A stretch of DNA of 64,000 bases from Paraphysoderma sedebokerense. Taxonomy: Eukaryota > Blastocladiomycota > Physodermatomycetes > Physodermatales > Physodermataceae. Where the stretch lies: positions 1 through 64,000 of the forward strand of contig JAHLJZ010000085.1 in the NCBI GenBank assembly GCA_025602915.1, in the 5' to 3' direction. Position 1 is the stretch's first letter. Every line of letters begins with the position of its first letter. Below the pieces are notes generated by a model, which saw nothing but the letters and a program-made list of their open reading frames with translations, had not been told where the DNA came from and did not search any database. Made by a program: the position numbers and the translations under genes. This document shows, in pieces, positions 11,268 to 22,180 of the stretch.

Positions 11268-11847
11268 TCGTGTGTATATCTTTAGATAGAATACGTCAAA
11301 TAGAAATTTCGAGGAAAGGATAGGGAAAAGTACTTGTTTCATTTATAATTTAGCATATAGTTTTTTTTTGAATCATTTTTTTGTTCTGATAATGTTTAAA
11401 GTTTGGTTTAAAGCAGAGGGCAAACATTCATTGTACATAGAGATTAAATTGGCAATACTGACAATGAAGAGTAGCATATTTTGTTGTGGTTGATTACAAA
11501 ACAAAGCATGTTTTCATTGCGCCGAACATTGTTCCAGGAATACCTGTAATATACCTATGATATGAAATGGATTGTCAGATCCGGCTCGGACAGCTCGGTT
11601 ACCCGTTCGTCCAACGCGTATCGCAAGAAGGGCAGTGATGGAACGACATCCATCAAATTATCAATGGGTGATATTGTACTATGGGAGACGGGACGACAAA
11701 AAAAATGTCTTGAACGATGCTGGCGAGACCGAATGCTGAAACTTGTGCATGAATTCGTTTTCACTATCGGTGCTTAATGGATTACTGTTTTAATTGAACA
11801 TGTGAAAATTCTGTGGAAACTTAAAAACTACCGACTGCTCGCTTTTC
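11268..11847. other. intergenic, no supported gene
   Basis: 580 bp between two plus-strand genes. A 71-codon ORF at 11,562-11,777 shows no family pattern and overlaps an equal-sized ORF on the other strand, so it is not called. Confidence 0.5.
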
Positions 11848-14800
11848 ATGTCCCACTTCTTATCAGACAGTTTTAACGACAGACCGTCTCTCTCTGTCAC
11901 AGTTACCAGAACATCGTCCGTTACATCGGTGGATGGTAATAGCCCGGTCACTCCAACAAGAGAAGAAAGACAACGGCGAAGGCAAGAGAGACTGGAAGCA
12001 CTCCGACGTGAAGAGGAAAAATTAAACAAGGAATACGAACAGAGACGAGAAGAAAGAAAAAAACAGCAAGAGAGTAGGTTAACCAAAATACAGCAGGAGG
12101 CCAAAGAAAACGAGGAGCGAATGAAAAAACTTGAAAGAGAGAGAAGTATAAGATCATTGACAAGAGGAAATTCTATCTCCAACTCTACAACTACATCTTT
12201 GTCGCTCTCCTCGTCTGCGATATCATTGAAAACATCAACTATCATCAACCCCCCGACAACGGCCACTTCCCAACCGACCACAGCGTCCAGCACTATCTCT
12301 ACCGTCCCATCTTATACTTATAGCCAACAGTCAACCACCACGGCTCCTTTGTCCATGTCAGAGTCCCTCAGTCAGAATAATAGCACTAGGCCAGACGCCA
12401 TGGGTTCGCGAAATTCCCCAAAGCGTACTGTTGCGCGTCCCTTATCAGCATTCCTTGATAACGTAGAGATTTCGAGCTCGCACTCGTCAGTCTCTAACCA
12501 CCAGTTAAATTCTTCGTTTGTTCCCAAAAAATCACAAGAATCCTTAGCGACGTCGTCCGTTTCCTTAGCTAATGCATCTCCAGCACTTGCGAATTCTGGT
12601 GCGCGTGATTCTCTGTCGTCCTCGAAAACTGACGGAAAAACAAGTGTTTCTCAACAAAATTTGACTTCACAAACAGCGGGGCCAATTTCAAAGCCGCGTA
12701 GCAATAGCAGGCTGGGTGAATATCGAAAAAGTAATTTAGACGTCTCTTTCAACGGTCAAGAAAGTGAAGAGGAGGAGGAGGACGACGACGGCTATGATAC
12801 CGAGCCTAGCCAAAGCAAAGTAGATACTCAAACCATTCCCACAAAGAATGAAGCAATTCTGAGCAGCACTGATTCGGAGAAATCAACCAGAATGACAAAT
12901 AGGTTGACTTCGGTATGGTTTACCGCTTTACGATCGTTAGACTGTGTATTCCGTTTATTAATTGTGCTTTGTTAAATAATTTACAGTTCATGGGTGCACG
13001 CCCTACACCGATTAACACACGAAAACCTTCAGGGGAAGCATTACCGAGACTGAGCGAAGTTAGTCCTGCATCCGACGCTCCAAAATCCGAAACCACACCG
13101 TTGTCTTCACCTCATAAAGTGACTATTTCACCAATCATCAATAATGCTTTTGAAATGTCGGATAGTCCAATTTTACCACCTCATCTTGCTTCAATGCCTT
13201 CATCCCCTGTAAACGAGCCTACATTAACCATAACAACCACAGACTTAAAACCACCGCAAGTGAAATCGGTTGCTGTTGCGAACGCAACAGTGGTGGAACC
13301 AGTCAAGCAATCCGTCGTACCAGTCGGTGTCACAGCTGTTACAAACATACCATTAACAAGGTCAATTTCAGTGCTCGTTGATTCCGCTAGTCCAACCTCG
13401 CCTACTATATTAAACCAGACCTCAACAAAAACCGAGAAAAGCAAAGAAACCCCTCATACTTCATCGAAGGCAGACCCCCTAGTATCCTTCAACGACTGGA
13501 TAGAAACATTAAGCCCGTCTTCAGCTTTTACATTAACATTGATGGATAATTTGCCCTTGAGCGGGTCGACTCAAACGGTACATAGCGTCGCCGCTGATCC
13601 GAGTCATCCAAAACCGAACGGACTCATTGATATCGCTAAATTTTTGCAAGCACGAGAGATAGAAACAGTTCCTACAGAGGAACCAAAGCAAACCCAGGTA
13701 ATTCATACCCGATTCTGACCGCGGAACTATTAACTTACAGTTCTCAATTCTGACGAACTCTTTCTGTCGTTTAGGTTTATCTGATCCGCGATAAATTGAA
13801 AGTTGAGATTACGGCTACAGCAGAGAAAGGAATATTCTACAGCGGCGAGAATTACATTATTGTAGCGCAATACCCCACGCAGACAGTGATTTGGCATTGG
13901 AAAGGGTGTGATTTTCAAGAAGTCTGTTGAATCGTCATTTACATTACCGTTCGTGAAAACAGAAACAGCTCACCATTACTATTGGTTTTAGGGTGATTCG
14001 ACACTCGTCAATTCGTCTCTCAGTGAACTTGAGCAATCGCATAAAACCACGCGACGGGTAATCGAACAGTTCAAGGAACCCACAAGTTTCTTGAAATCTT
14101 TTAGATACCCGATTGTTAATCGTAAGGTACAATAGCAGTTATCATAAAATCTTGATGTTTCGAAAAGTTAACGTCAACATCATTTAGGGTCAGCGTGCAC
14201 GGTTTAACAAGTCGGAACGACATATTTATCAGGTCCTTGCAACTCCCGACCTAACGACTCGAGTAATCGAAACTAATCCCGTAGGTGTCAGACTTGTTTT
14301 CCATTTCCAGAACCGTTAAGCTTAACATGTATTCTAACTCGGTGTTCGCCTCACTTCGAACCCGTAATAGTCTGGGACGGTTTTATGCTCCGGTTACTCG
14401 TTTATAATGCCTAGGAAAAAATCAGTCAAAGTGTGGCATGGCATCGGGTCCTTCGACGTTGAAAAAAAAGCTGCTCTCAAAGTAGCCACCGAAGTCATCG
14501 CTAATGAAATTCCGATTGTACAAATCAACGAAGGTTGCGAAGATAGAAGGTTTTGGGAGAAACTGAAAATGTCGGAGAAGGATAGAAATTATGAGCGTTC
14601 AGATGTTTATTGTCTAAAAGGGATCGTGCAACCGAACAAATGGATTTGCTACGGTATCCAGTTTTCCTTTGTGAATAATTCTATTAGGGTAAGCTGTCTA
14701 CTCCTACTTGCTAACGGGTTAGTGGCTGGAAGATGAATTTTCAATTATACTCACCTATCATGATTTCCTAGCCTTCGTACTTTTCACTCCCAAACACACC

Positions 14801-15764
14801 ATCCGTTATTTCCCCCGATAACATCACTCTAATTGATGTGTACTTTGAAATGTACATTATCCTCGGTTCCTCCGTGTTCCCCATCTCTTCATCTATGTTC
14901 ATCAAATTAGTTTTAAATTCCACCCTCAATTTTATCGACACCTTACACGACGAAAAACTCGGCGCCGGTCGTGTGACAAGGAGGAAATGTTTCATCGTCA
15001 AGCAAGGGAATGAACCGGGTGTTGTGAAGAGTGCTTTTGGTGGTATGGGTTGGCCAGAAGATGAGATAACAAACGGAGGCGGAGGATTGGTACCCTGATT
15101 TCATCATGTTGCGTTCACAAAAAACGAGTATCTAACATCCGTGATTTTCTAATTTTACTTTTGTAAATTAATCGCAACGACCTTCATCGCAGTTTAAATC
15201 AAAGTCGCCGGTAACCAAAAAACCAAAACGGACTTACCAAACCGTCGAAGACTATTTAACCACTGTAATTTCTTTCTCCTTACCTTACACGCTCTCAAGC
15301 ATAGACACTCCTTGCACCGTACTCATCAACTTTAATGTTTGGTTTTTTTTTTCGTTATTTTCTTGTCGCTAGATGGACACCATGACCTATCCTTTAGAAG
15401 AACTAAAACGGAAACCTAACGGATTAGACGTCACTCGTCTCGAGGTAAACTATTGCTAATCTTTTGAGTTTTCCTAGTGGACCCAGTTTGTTAACTATTT
15501 TTATTGTTATCGATCTAGGATTACCTATCCTACGACGAATTTCAGGTAGTTTTCAAAATTGATAAAAATACTTTCAACTCGTACCCTGAATCAAAGAGAA
15601 AAGAGTTAAAGAAAAAAGGTAAAATCTCAATATTGTTTCCTTTGAGTTTTGACTCTCTCACCTACTGGGTGAATACCCCACGAAACTAAACAACATGTTA
15701 CTGACTCCATCTCTTCCTTACTTTTCCGTGGTTTTTATTGTCTACGACAGTCGGTTTACTTTAA
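11848..15764 (+). CDS. gelsolin-repeat protein with villin headpiece and long disordered N-terminus
   Basis: About twelve exons, a protein of roughly 900 residues. Gelsolin/villin proteins bind, cap, sever or bundle actin. Residues about 30-110 are a charged helix (REERQRRRQERLEALRREEE...), followed by some 450 residues rich in Ser/Thr/Pro. Then come three gelsolin-like repeats: the first with GIFYSGENYIIVAQYP and VIWHWKG (13,770-14,130); the second with VKVWHGIGSFDVEKKAALK and INEGCEDRRFWEKL (14,170-14,570); the third with ITLIDVYFEMYIILGSS and KCFIVKQGNEPGVVKSAF (14,580-15,090). The final exons encode a villin headpiece: YPLEELKRKPNGLDVTRLE, DYLSYDEF, ESKRKELKKK, ending VGLL and stop at 15,764, against the usual LGLF. 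A 35-nt intron before KKSVKVWHG is needed to keep frame. Start at 11,848 is the first ATG of the open frame; an earlier exon is possible. Confidence 0.8.
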
Positions 15765-16114
15765 TGAAGATGAAACCAACCTCCAAATTTTATATAATAA
15801 ACTATATCATTGTGAATATGGCGATCTTGATACGATCTTGATTAATTACTTTAGTTTTCTTGTTACAAAACCGCTAGGTACTATTTAATATCTAATATCT
15901 CCTTAAACCTTTTCATGTATTATTAGTCAAAAAGAATATAGAGTATGATGTATGATTAGTATATGAATAAGCCATTTAATGTAATATTATTATTATTTAT
16001 TTTATGTCATTCGTGGCGTGCATGCAGGTTTTTTCGTTTCCGGTGGTTGGGTCATCTCAGGATTTGTATTCTTTTGGGTATTTATGAGCTAATAAAGTTT
16101 TATATTGGTTGGAG
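15765..16114. other. intergenic, convergent 3' ends
   Basis: 350 bp, AT-rich, between the stops of the gelsolin/villin gene and IFT43. No gene seen. Confidence 0.5.
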
Positions 16115-17449
16115 TTACAACCTTAACGATATATTATTTTTTATGTCTTTATCTCTTCCTTTGACGTCCAAGTCATGGTTTATTTCGTTTGTTGCAAGAG
16201 GCTCTGAGCCGGTGGATGGACTCAGTTCAGATGCGATTTCGGTGAAAATGATTTCCCAGTTCCAGGGTTTATCTTCTTCCACTAATTCATTGGGAGGGAG
16301 GAGTGACTGAGTGAGAAGGGAGAGATCAATCTACAATAATTGGTAAAAAAAAAAGGTAGTAAAGAATGTGAGGTCAAAGAGTTGGGTAGGATTCAAAATA
16401 TAATTGGATAATGAATTACGAACCGACTCTAGATTTTTTGAATTATGGTATTTATCTGATTTTCTTCTTCCTTTGGACCCAGTGGTGTTTCTTCCGTCTT
16501 CAGATACATTATCGTCGTCAACATTATTCTCGTCTTCTTGATCATTAAGGTTTAATTCTTTGATCGCTTTTAGTCTCATCGATTTCTGGGATGATGTAAC
16601 AGCATTGATTGTGGGGGTTGTTGGTGAAAGTTCCGTGATTTCAGGGATGGCTGCTTGATGATCCTCTAGATTGAGTGTATGATAAGAGTTAGATAAGGTC
16701 TATGAACTCAAAAGTTGACGAGGGAAGGGAAATGTTACCTTCGTCATCGTCTATGATGTGACTTGAGGAATCAATGTTCAATCAGTTAACACTATGATGT
16801 AGATGTTTCGTGAACAGCGGGTAGGAGATACCTTGTCCGTTTTTTTCCAGTTTCTGATTGACTGGCGCTTGAACTCTTAACATCAGATGATAACCCAGAA
16901 TTTCTATTCAGAGCAGAGGACTGTCGCTTTCGTTTACTCGTGAAAAAGTTGGCTTTTATGCTCGCAGCGGCTTCATCACTCCATCCTGTTTGTTTGATTG
17001 GTTTGTCGGTTGGAATTGGATCCATAACAGAAGTAGATTGCTGGGAGTCACGGTAATCAAAAAGATATTTAGAAGGGTTAATATCTTGGGAAATCTTGAT
17101 TATGAAAGTTGTGTAAGAGAAATAAACTAATATTTACTTTGATTGATGCGTCTTCCGAGCTAGTGTTTGTTACCCCTCCGTCCTCTTGACCTTTCCCACT
17201 TCTTCTGCCGAACCCGATCATTCTCTTGACTCCTTTGGCCGACATTAATCTTTTTGACAGTTTGTTATTGTCGACTTCCTGTATGCTTGGTGTAGATTCA
17301 CGCAGACTGGGACGTGGTGATTGTATTTGTGGCTCCGAGGATTGAGAATAAGGTTCCTGGATGGTTACTGGTGTCGAAGTCGATAAAGCAGTTGAATTCA
17401 TTCCTTGGTGCTCATCCATATCCCACTCGTTGATTTCTTGAGACTCCAT
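16115..17449 (-). CDS. IFT43: intraflagellar transport protein IFT43 homologue
   Basis: Five or so exons. IFT43 is a subunit of the IFT-A complex, which drives retrograde transport in cilia. The C-terminal exon (about 16,115-16,320) gives IDLSLLTQSLLPPNELVEED followed by KPWNWEIIFTEIASEL. This matches the diagnostic IFT43 C-terminus (I-D-L-x-L-L-T-x-x-L-x-P, then E-D-D/K-x-x-W-D/N-W, then hFTEhSSEL). A middle exon has KQTGWSDEAAASIKANFF, the family's GGWA/S-D patch, and another has HQAAIPEITEL, like the IPxhxEh patch. The rest is disordered and acidic, as in other IFT43 proteins. I prefer the ATG at 17,447-17,449 (MESQEINEWDMDEHQ); an in-frame ATG at 17,662 would add a hydrophobic 71-residue stretch not seen in the family. 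The gene is head to head with ARL3. Confidence 0.8.
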
Positions 17450-17662
17450 ATTGCGCTTTGTGTAATTGAAGTCAAGCTTTGCGATAGCTGAATTCTTAGG
17501 AACTGTTGGCTGATTGAATGGGTTCAGACCGGGGAATGAAGCAGGCAAGAACAACGGGGGCACTGATGAAGAGGAGAGCAAGAATCTGATATTCGAGGAG
17601 ACAGGAAATATAGCTGATGTTGTATAAGATAAATGATCAGTTTCGTATTCAGCAGAGAACAT

Positions 17663-17827
17663 ATGTCCCTGTATCCAAGTGATTTATTCAAGTAGCATTA
17701 GAAGAAAGGGAATGACGCGTCCCGCAAGCGATTCCCTCTTTGATCTCCACCGACTGCATCATTGGCTACATCCTTTTCAAATCGAGAAAGTAGATGATAT
17801 ATACATAAAGTAACAAGGGTCAAGACA
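17663..17827. promoter_or_regulatory. shared IFT43/ARL3 promoter region
   Basis: 165-378 bp (depending on the IFT43 start) between two divergent ciliary genes. AGGGAAT at 17,707-17,713 faces ATTCCCT at 17,731-17,737, around a GACGCGTCC core. I looked for an RFX X-box (GYTRCC-N-RGYAAC) and did not find a good one. Regulation of both genes from this segment is inferred from position. Confidence 0.4.
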
Positions 17828-18753
17828 ATGGTATCATCATCTACATGTGTCTGTCTCGCCTTTTGCATTTTTCATTGAACTGATCACAGTCTTTTTGGTC
17901 CTCGCAGGGTTTCTTTGCATTCCTCCGCAAACTCCGTCGAAGCGATAAAGAAGTCCGATTCCTTTTGTTGGGTCTCGATAATGCAGGCAAAACGACCCTC
18001 CTCAAGCGGCTTGCAAATGAAGAGATCACAGAGGTGCGACCCACTCAGGGCTTTAACATTAAAAGTGTACATAGCAATGGTTTCAAAATGAACGTTTGGG
18101 ATATCGGAGGTATTCAAAAGCATTTATCTCTGCCACACAGAATTGAATAAGCTTCAAAAATTGATATTTCGGTTTATGGAAATGATTTCAGGTCAGAAAG
18201 CCATCAGATCATATTGGCAAAACTATTTTGAGTCAACAGACGTCATGGCAAGTATGGGCTGAAAGAAAAGTCCCACATGTAGTGATTCTCATTCTGACTT
18301 TCTCTTATACCTTAGATCTTTGTGGTAGATAGCACTGATAAGCAACGGTTGGAGGAGACGTGAGTTGTACAGTGTTTTGTTCGATCTGATCGATGCTGCT
18401 CTATCGAGTCATCGACACTAATGGTGCTACGTTTCATTGCTTTGCAGTGGTTATGAATTACAGCATTTGCTTGAAGAGCCCAAGTTGAAGCAAGTTCCTG
18501 TATTAGTGCTGGCGAACAAGCAAGACGTGGCAGAAGCCCTTCCGGCAGACGAGGTGAGAGTTTGACTTCTGATGCAGGATCGTGATAGCTCATCTGATTC
18601 AATCTTATCCTTGTGGTGGATTAGATTGCAAAGGCATTGAGTCTCCATTCCATCCGGGACAGAGAGTGGCAGATCCAGGGATGCTCTGGGAAGGAGGGAA
18701 GCGGCGTCAGCGAGGGGTTCCAGTGGGCGTGCCTTAAGTCACGTGAACTATGA
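17828..18753 (+). CDS. ARL3: ARL3 small GTPase (ciliary)
   Basis: ARF-like GTPase. ARL3-GTP releases lipidated cargo from UNC119 and PDE6D carriers inside the cilium. The first coding exon is just ATG (17,828-17,830); the intron 17,831-17,907 then joins to [20 protein letters not shown], giving the N-terminal Gly for acyl modification. Nucleotide motifs: [15 protein letters not shown] (P-loop), [10 protein letters not shown] (switch I), WDIGGQ (switch II, split by an intron), ANKQD (G4), CSGKEGSG (G5 region). ARL3 rather than ARL2 is shown by [35 protein letters not shown] and [12 protein letters not shown]. The intron at 18,248-18,315 starts with GC (ATG|GCAAGT); a GT a few bases on would break the frame. 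Ends SREL and stop, with a TCACGTGA word inside the last codons. Identification is very firm. Confidence 0.95.
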
Positions 18754-18768
18754 ACATATGTCACGTGA
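18739..18768. promoter_or_regulatory. paired TCACGTGA palindromes upstream of NAB2-like gene
   Basis: TCACGTGA at 18,739-18,746 (within the last ARL3 codons) and again at 18,761-18,768, about 165-190 bp before the NAB2-like ATG. The 22-bp spacing is two helical turns. Confidence 0.45.
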
Positions 18769-18931
18769 GTAGAATAATAAATGGATCTGTATTATCCCAA
18801 GCCACGGTCAAACAAACAAGGGAAAAACATTCCCTCGTCTCATCATCTATTCATCCCATCTTTTACATCTATATACATCTCATCTGTATACATTCTTCCA
18901 TCTCGTCTCTCGCATCCCGCATCTATCATCA

Positions 18932-21723
18932 ATGGACACCATAGACCAGTTCCCTGCCGACTCTCCGCAGGCTGCTGAGCTAAAGGTATAGTTCCCTCGT
19001 AGCGCTCTGTTAGAATCATCCCCACCGCCCAAAAACTGACCTCTCGTCTGAACCATGTTTGTCGCTTTTTTGTGTCCTTCCTCCCACATTTATCCCCACC
19101 GTCGCACATCCTACCGATAAACAGAAACTCATCGCTCGCCGCTTAGAGTCCATGGGTATCGGCCTTCCTGGTATGTGAATCAACGCACTTTACATTCTCG
19201 TATACCCACCCCCAATATAGCTGTTCCCCATAATAGCTATGTATATAAGTTGTACAAATGAATCTGACCATAATATAAAATAATGTTTATATATTTTAAA
19301 GATGATATTATGTTGGAGTTGGTCATCACTTCCATAAACAATGGCGCCGATGCTAATAGAATTGATCAAGATTTGTTATACAGTAAGTGTGGATATTCAT
19401 TACCTCTCCTTTCCTTTCCGAGTCTTCGTACTCTATTGCATTTACTGACAATCAATCCCTGCGTGGCTTCCATGATGTGCTCTCAATTTGTCTTCTGTAA
19501 CAAGTTTTCGATGAAGGTGACTACGATCAAGACTTTAGCCGTTGGCTTTTCGAAGAAGCTGTTCCGACCGTACTAGCTCCTTCGCGGCCACATTCTCGAC
19601 GATCGTCAATGTCCCAATCCAAGCCTTCGAGTCGGGCCACGTCACAGGAACGTAGTGATTCAAGGAGGGAAAAAAACGACGACAAGTCAAGGGGCAGAAG
19701 TCGAAGTGAACGGGATGACGATTCAACAAAAGAGAGAAGGCGAAGTTCAAAGGACGATCAAAAAGATAGGGGTAGAGAGAGAGAAAAAAGTCGAGAGCAC
19801 AGGAGAGAAAAAGACTATGACAAGTACAAGGATTCTGAAAGGAGCCGAGAGAAGAGCTCGAAAGAAAGTGATCGTTCGAGAAGGGACAGAGACAAGAGAG
19901 AATCAGAGCGCGGGCGAGAAAAAGATAAGGAAAAAGACAAGCATAGAGAAAAGGAAAAAGACAAGGATCGTAAAAGTCGTCACAGCAGCCGGAGCCGGAG
20001 CAGGTCAAGGAACAAGGAAAAGGAGTCCAAGAGTAGCCGGCATCGGGACGAAAAAGATAAAAGGTCGAGAAGTGATCGTGACAAAGATAGAAGGGACAGG
20101 GATCGTGACCGAGATCGAGATTCAGAGAAACGAAAGGACCGAAGTCGAAGTCGCAGCCCGATAAGAGATCGTAGCCGAATTGATATTAGCGAAAAGCAAG
20201 AATCTGCAAAATCTGCAGAAAATACCGCGAACGGAGTCCATCAAGAAAATGAAGACACTCAGCTTCATCCGAAGAAGCCGGAAGAAAGTAATGATATCCA
20301 AATGGACGAGTCTGCTGACCAAAAGAATGGGTATCATGAACCCCGCCCCAACGTCAATCGTCCACCTCCTCCCAATAACGCCCCCTCTGACTCTTATACC
20401 GACTCTGCCGCCCCGACCTCTCAACACCCTATGCCGCCGTACCAATCTCACCATAGAGGACCGCCTCCTGGACGATTTATGAGACCGCCTCCCCCGTCTC
20501 ACGGGCGACCCCACATGCCACCGGGACCACCAGCATCCAATAGATATGATGGATACCATGCTGGTCCTGGTCCTTCCGGTAACCAGTATCCAGCAACACG
20601 ACCTCCCCCATTTCGTCCACCTCCACATTCTCTACCCGGTTTTAATTCACAAGAGGCTGAGCCACAACCATCTGCGTACGTAGAATCGGAAGGGCCGCAA
20701 TCGATCCCAACTTTTGATGAGTATCCGCCAGCCGGCCATCAAGCGGGCGCCGGCAATGCCAACGAAATGGATTGGTCATATTATGGCGGAGAAGGATACG
20801 GATATTACGATGGTTACAATTACGAAGATCCCTATGCTTATTATGGAAGCGAGTATGACTCGGCTGGATACTATCCAGGCTACGATCAAAACTACTATGC
20901 ACCTCAGCCGGATCCTCATTACGCTCAACCGTATCCTCGACGAAAACCGTTTCCATTCCAGCGAGGCGCTGCGCCAGAGTCATCGACCGCAACATTGCTC
21001 ACACTCACGCCTGCCAGCGAAGATACACCTCGTTGTAGACATTGGCCGTTTTGTCACTACGATTCCGCTATGGGCGAACAGTGTAAATTTTGGCATCCTC
21101 AGACACTTTGTGAGAAGTATCCAAATTGCGGCAACGACGACAGCAGTTGCCGTTACATTCATCCTACATACCTCCACCTCAAGAGCAATCCGACCAGCAA
21201 CCTTTACCACACCGATTTGACAGTATCATTGAACAAATCTAATGCCGGAGGGTCCATTCAGCAATATTCCTCTGATCAAGCCGCATCGAATGCAATCCCA
21301 ACATTGTCGTCCTCTAATGATGTCCCCGCGTATCAGCTTTCGATTCCATGTCGAATGGGTAAATCTTGTGTGAGACCGAATTGCAAATTCCTTCATCCCG
21401 GCCAGACGCCACAAAATGGTAATTATTCAGCACCTCCCAATCCTGCCCTTGCGGTACGTTTGTAAATGCCGCGGCTTCACTTCCTTTCTTGTCCTTTCTA
21501 TCCGGTACAACTGACGATTGCCTAACCCTGTCTTCTGCTATTTTATAATCTGTAGTGTAAATTTGGAACTTTCTGTACCAATCCAAACTGTCGTTACCAG
21601 CATCCGTCAAAGTCCGAGCGATTCAGTAACCTTGGGAAGAGCAATGATGAAGCCGTGGAAAAGATTGAAACTGGGGAAGGATGGGGTAAAGAAAAAACAG
21701 GTGATTTTGTGCCACTTTTTTAG
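18932..21723 (+). CDS. NAB2: NAB2/ZC3H14-type poly(A) RNA-binding zinc-finger protein
   Basis: Nuclear poly(A)-binding protein that limits tail length and licenses export. The N-terminal small exons give FPADSPQAAELK, KLIARRLESMGIGLP, DDIMLELVITSINNGADANR and DFSRWLFEEAVPTVL, which fit the PWI-like fold of Nab2/ZC3H14. Exon 4 (about 19,510-21,463) first encodes an RS/RE/KD-rich stretch (19,610-20,170), then a Pro/Tyr-rich region. The C-terminal fingers are of the C-x5-C-x4-8-C-x3-H type typical of this family: CRHWPFC..CKFWH, CEKYPNC..CRYIH, CRMGKSCVRPNCKFLH, and after an intron CKFGTFCTNPNCRYQH. The long SR-like domain is larger than in yeast Nab2 and recalls ZC3H14. The stop at 21,721-21,723 follows GWGKEKTGDFVPLF; an alternative last intron (GTGATT..TTCAG) would end the protein two residues after KEKT. 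Confidence 0.85.
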
Positions 21724-22180
21724 CCTAAATTCTCGGGTTTGTGGGCCGTTGGTGGAAAAAAAACTTTTAAATCTTTCGAACAATACTGTTCTAATTTTAC
21801 ATTATTGATTTAATTGTGTTCTGTTGTTTCAATGTTTATTTTCAGTTTCTTAACCCGAAAAAGTTTCTTGGGGCAAGTCAGCGTTGCTAGTTTTAATGTA
21901 TTTTTATGGATCTTTAGTTTTGTTATGCTTCATTATGTTGCCCCTGCTGTGTAAAACATGTATTTGTAATTGCCTTGAATGATGAATAAAAGATATCGTC
22001 GTCTCTGTTCGATTTTGAATGATTCTGGAAACAATTCTGAAAGTGGTCTTTGCGTGCTCGCTTTGGTGAATGACCCGAGCCATTTCCGCTCATGCTCCAC
22101 TTTGGATCAGTGTTAATTGTTATATAGGCTTACACCCAAACAGATTCAATGTGCCCTGTCAAACTACCAAGTTTTCAGTA
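21724..22180. other. intergenic, 3' UTR and upstream region
   Basis: About 460 bp between two plus-strand genes. It has an AATAAA word near 21,985 that may serve as the polyadenylation signal of the NAB2-like gene. Confidence 0.5.

Noticed and set aside
11562-11777. 71-codon plus-strand ORF upstream of the gelsolin/villin gene
   Set aside because: No pattern and an equal ORF on the opposite strand; not joined to the downstream exon by a clear splice.
15963-16310. 115-codon plus-strand ORF with hydrophobic stretches
   Set aside because: It is the antisense shadow of the conserved IFT43 C-terminal exon.
17828-18753. Assignment of the GTPase as ARL2
   Set aside because: Switch and C-terminal residues ([27 protein letters not shown]) match ARL3, not ARL2.
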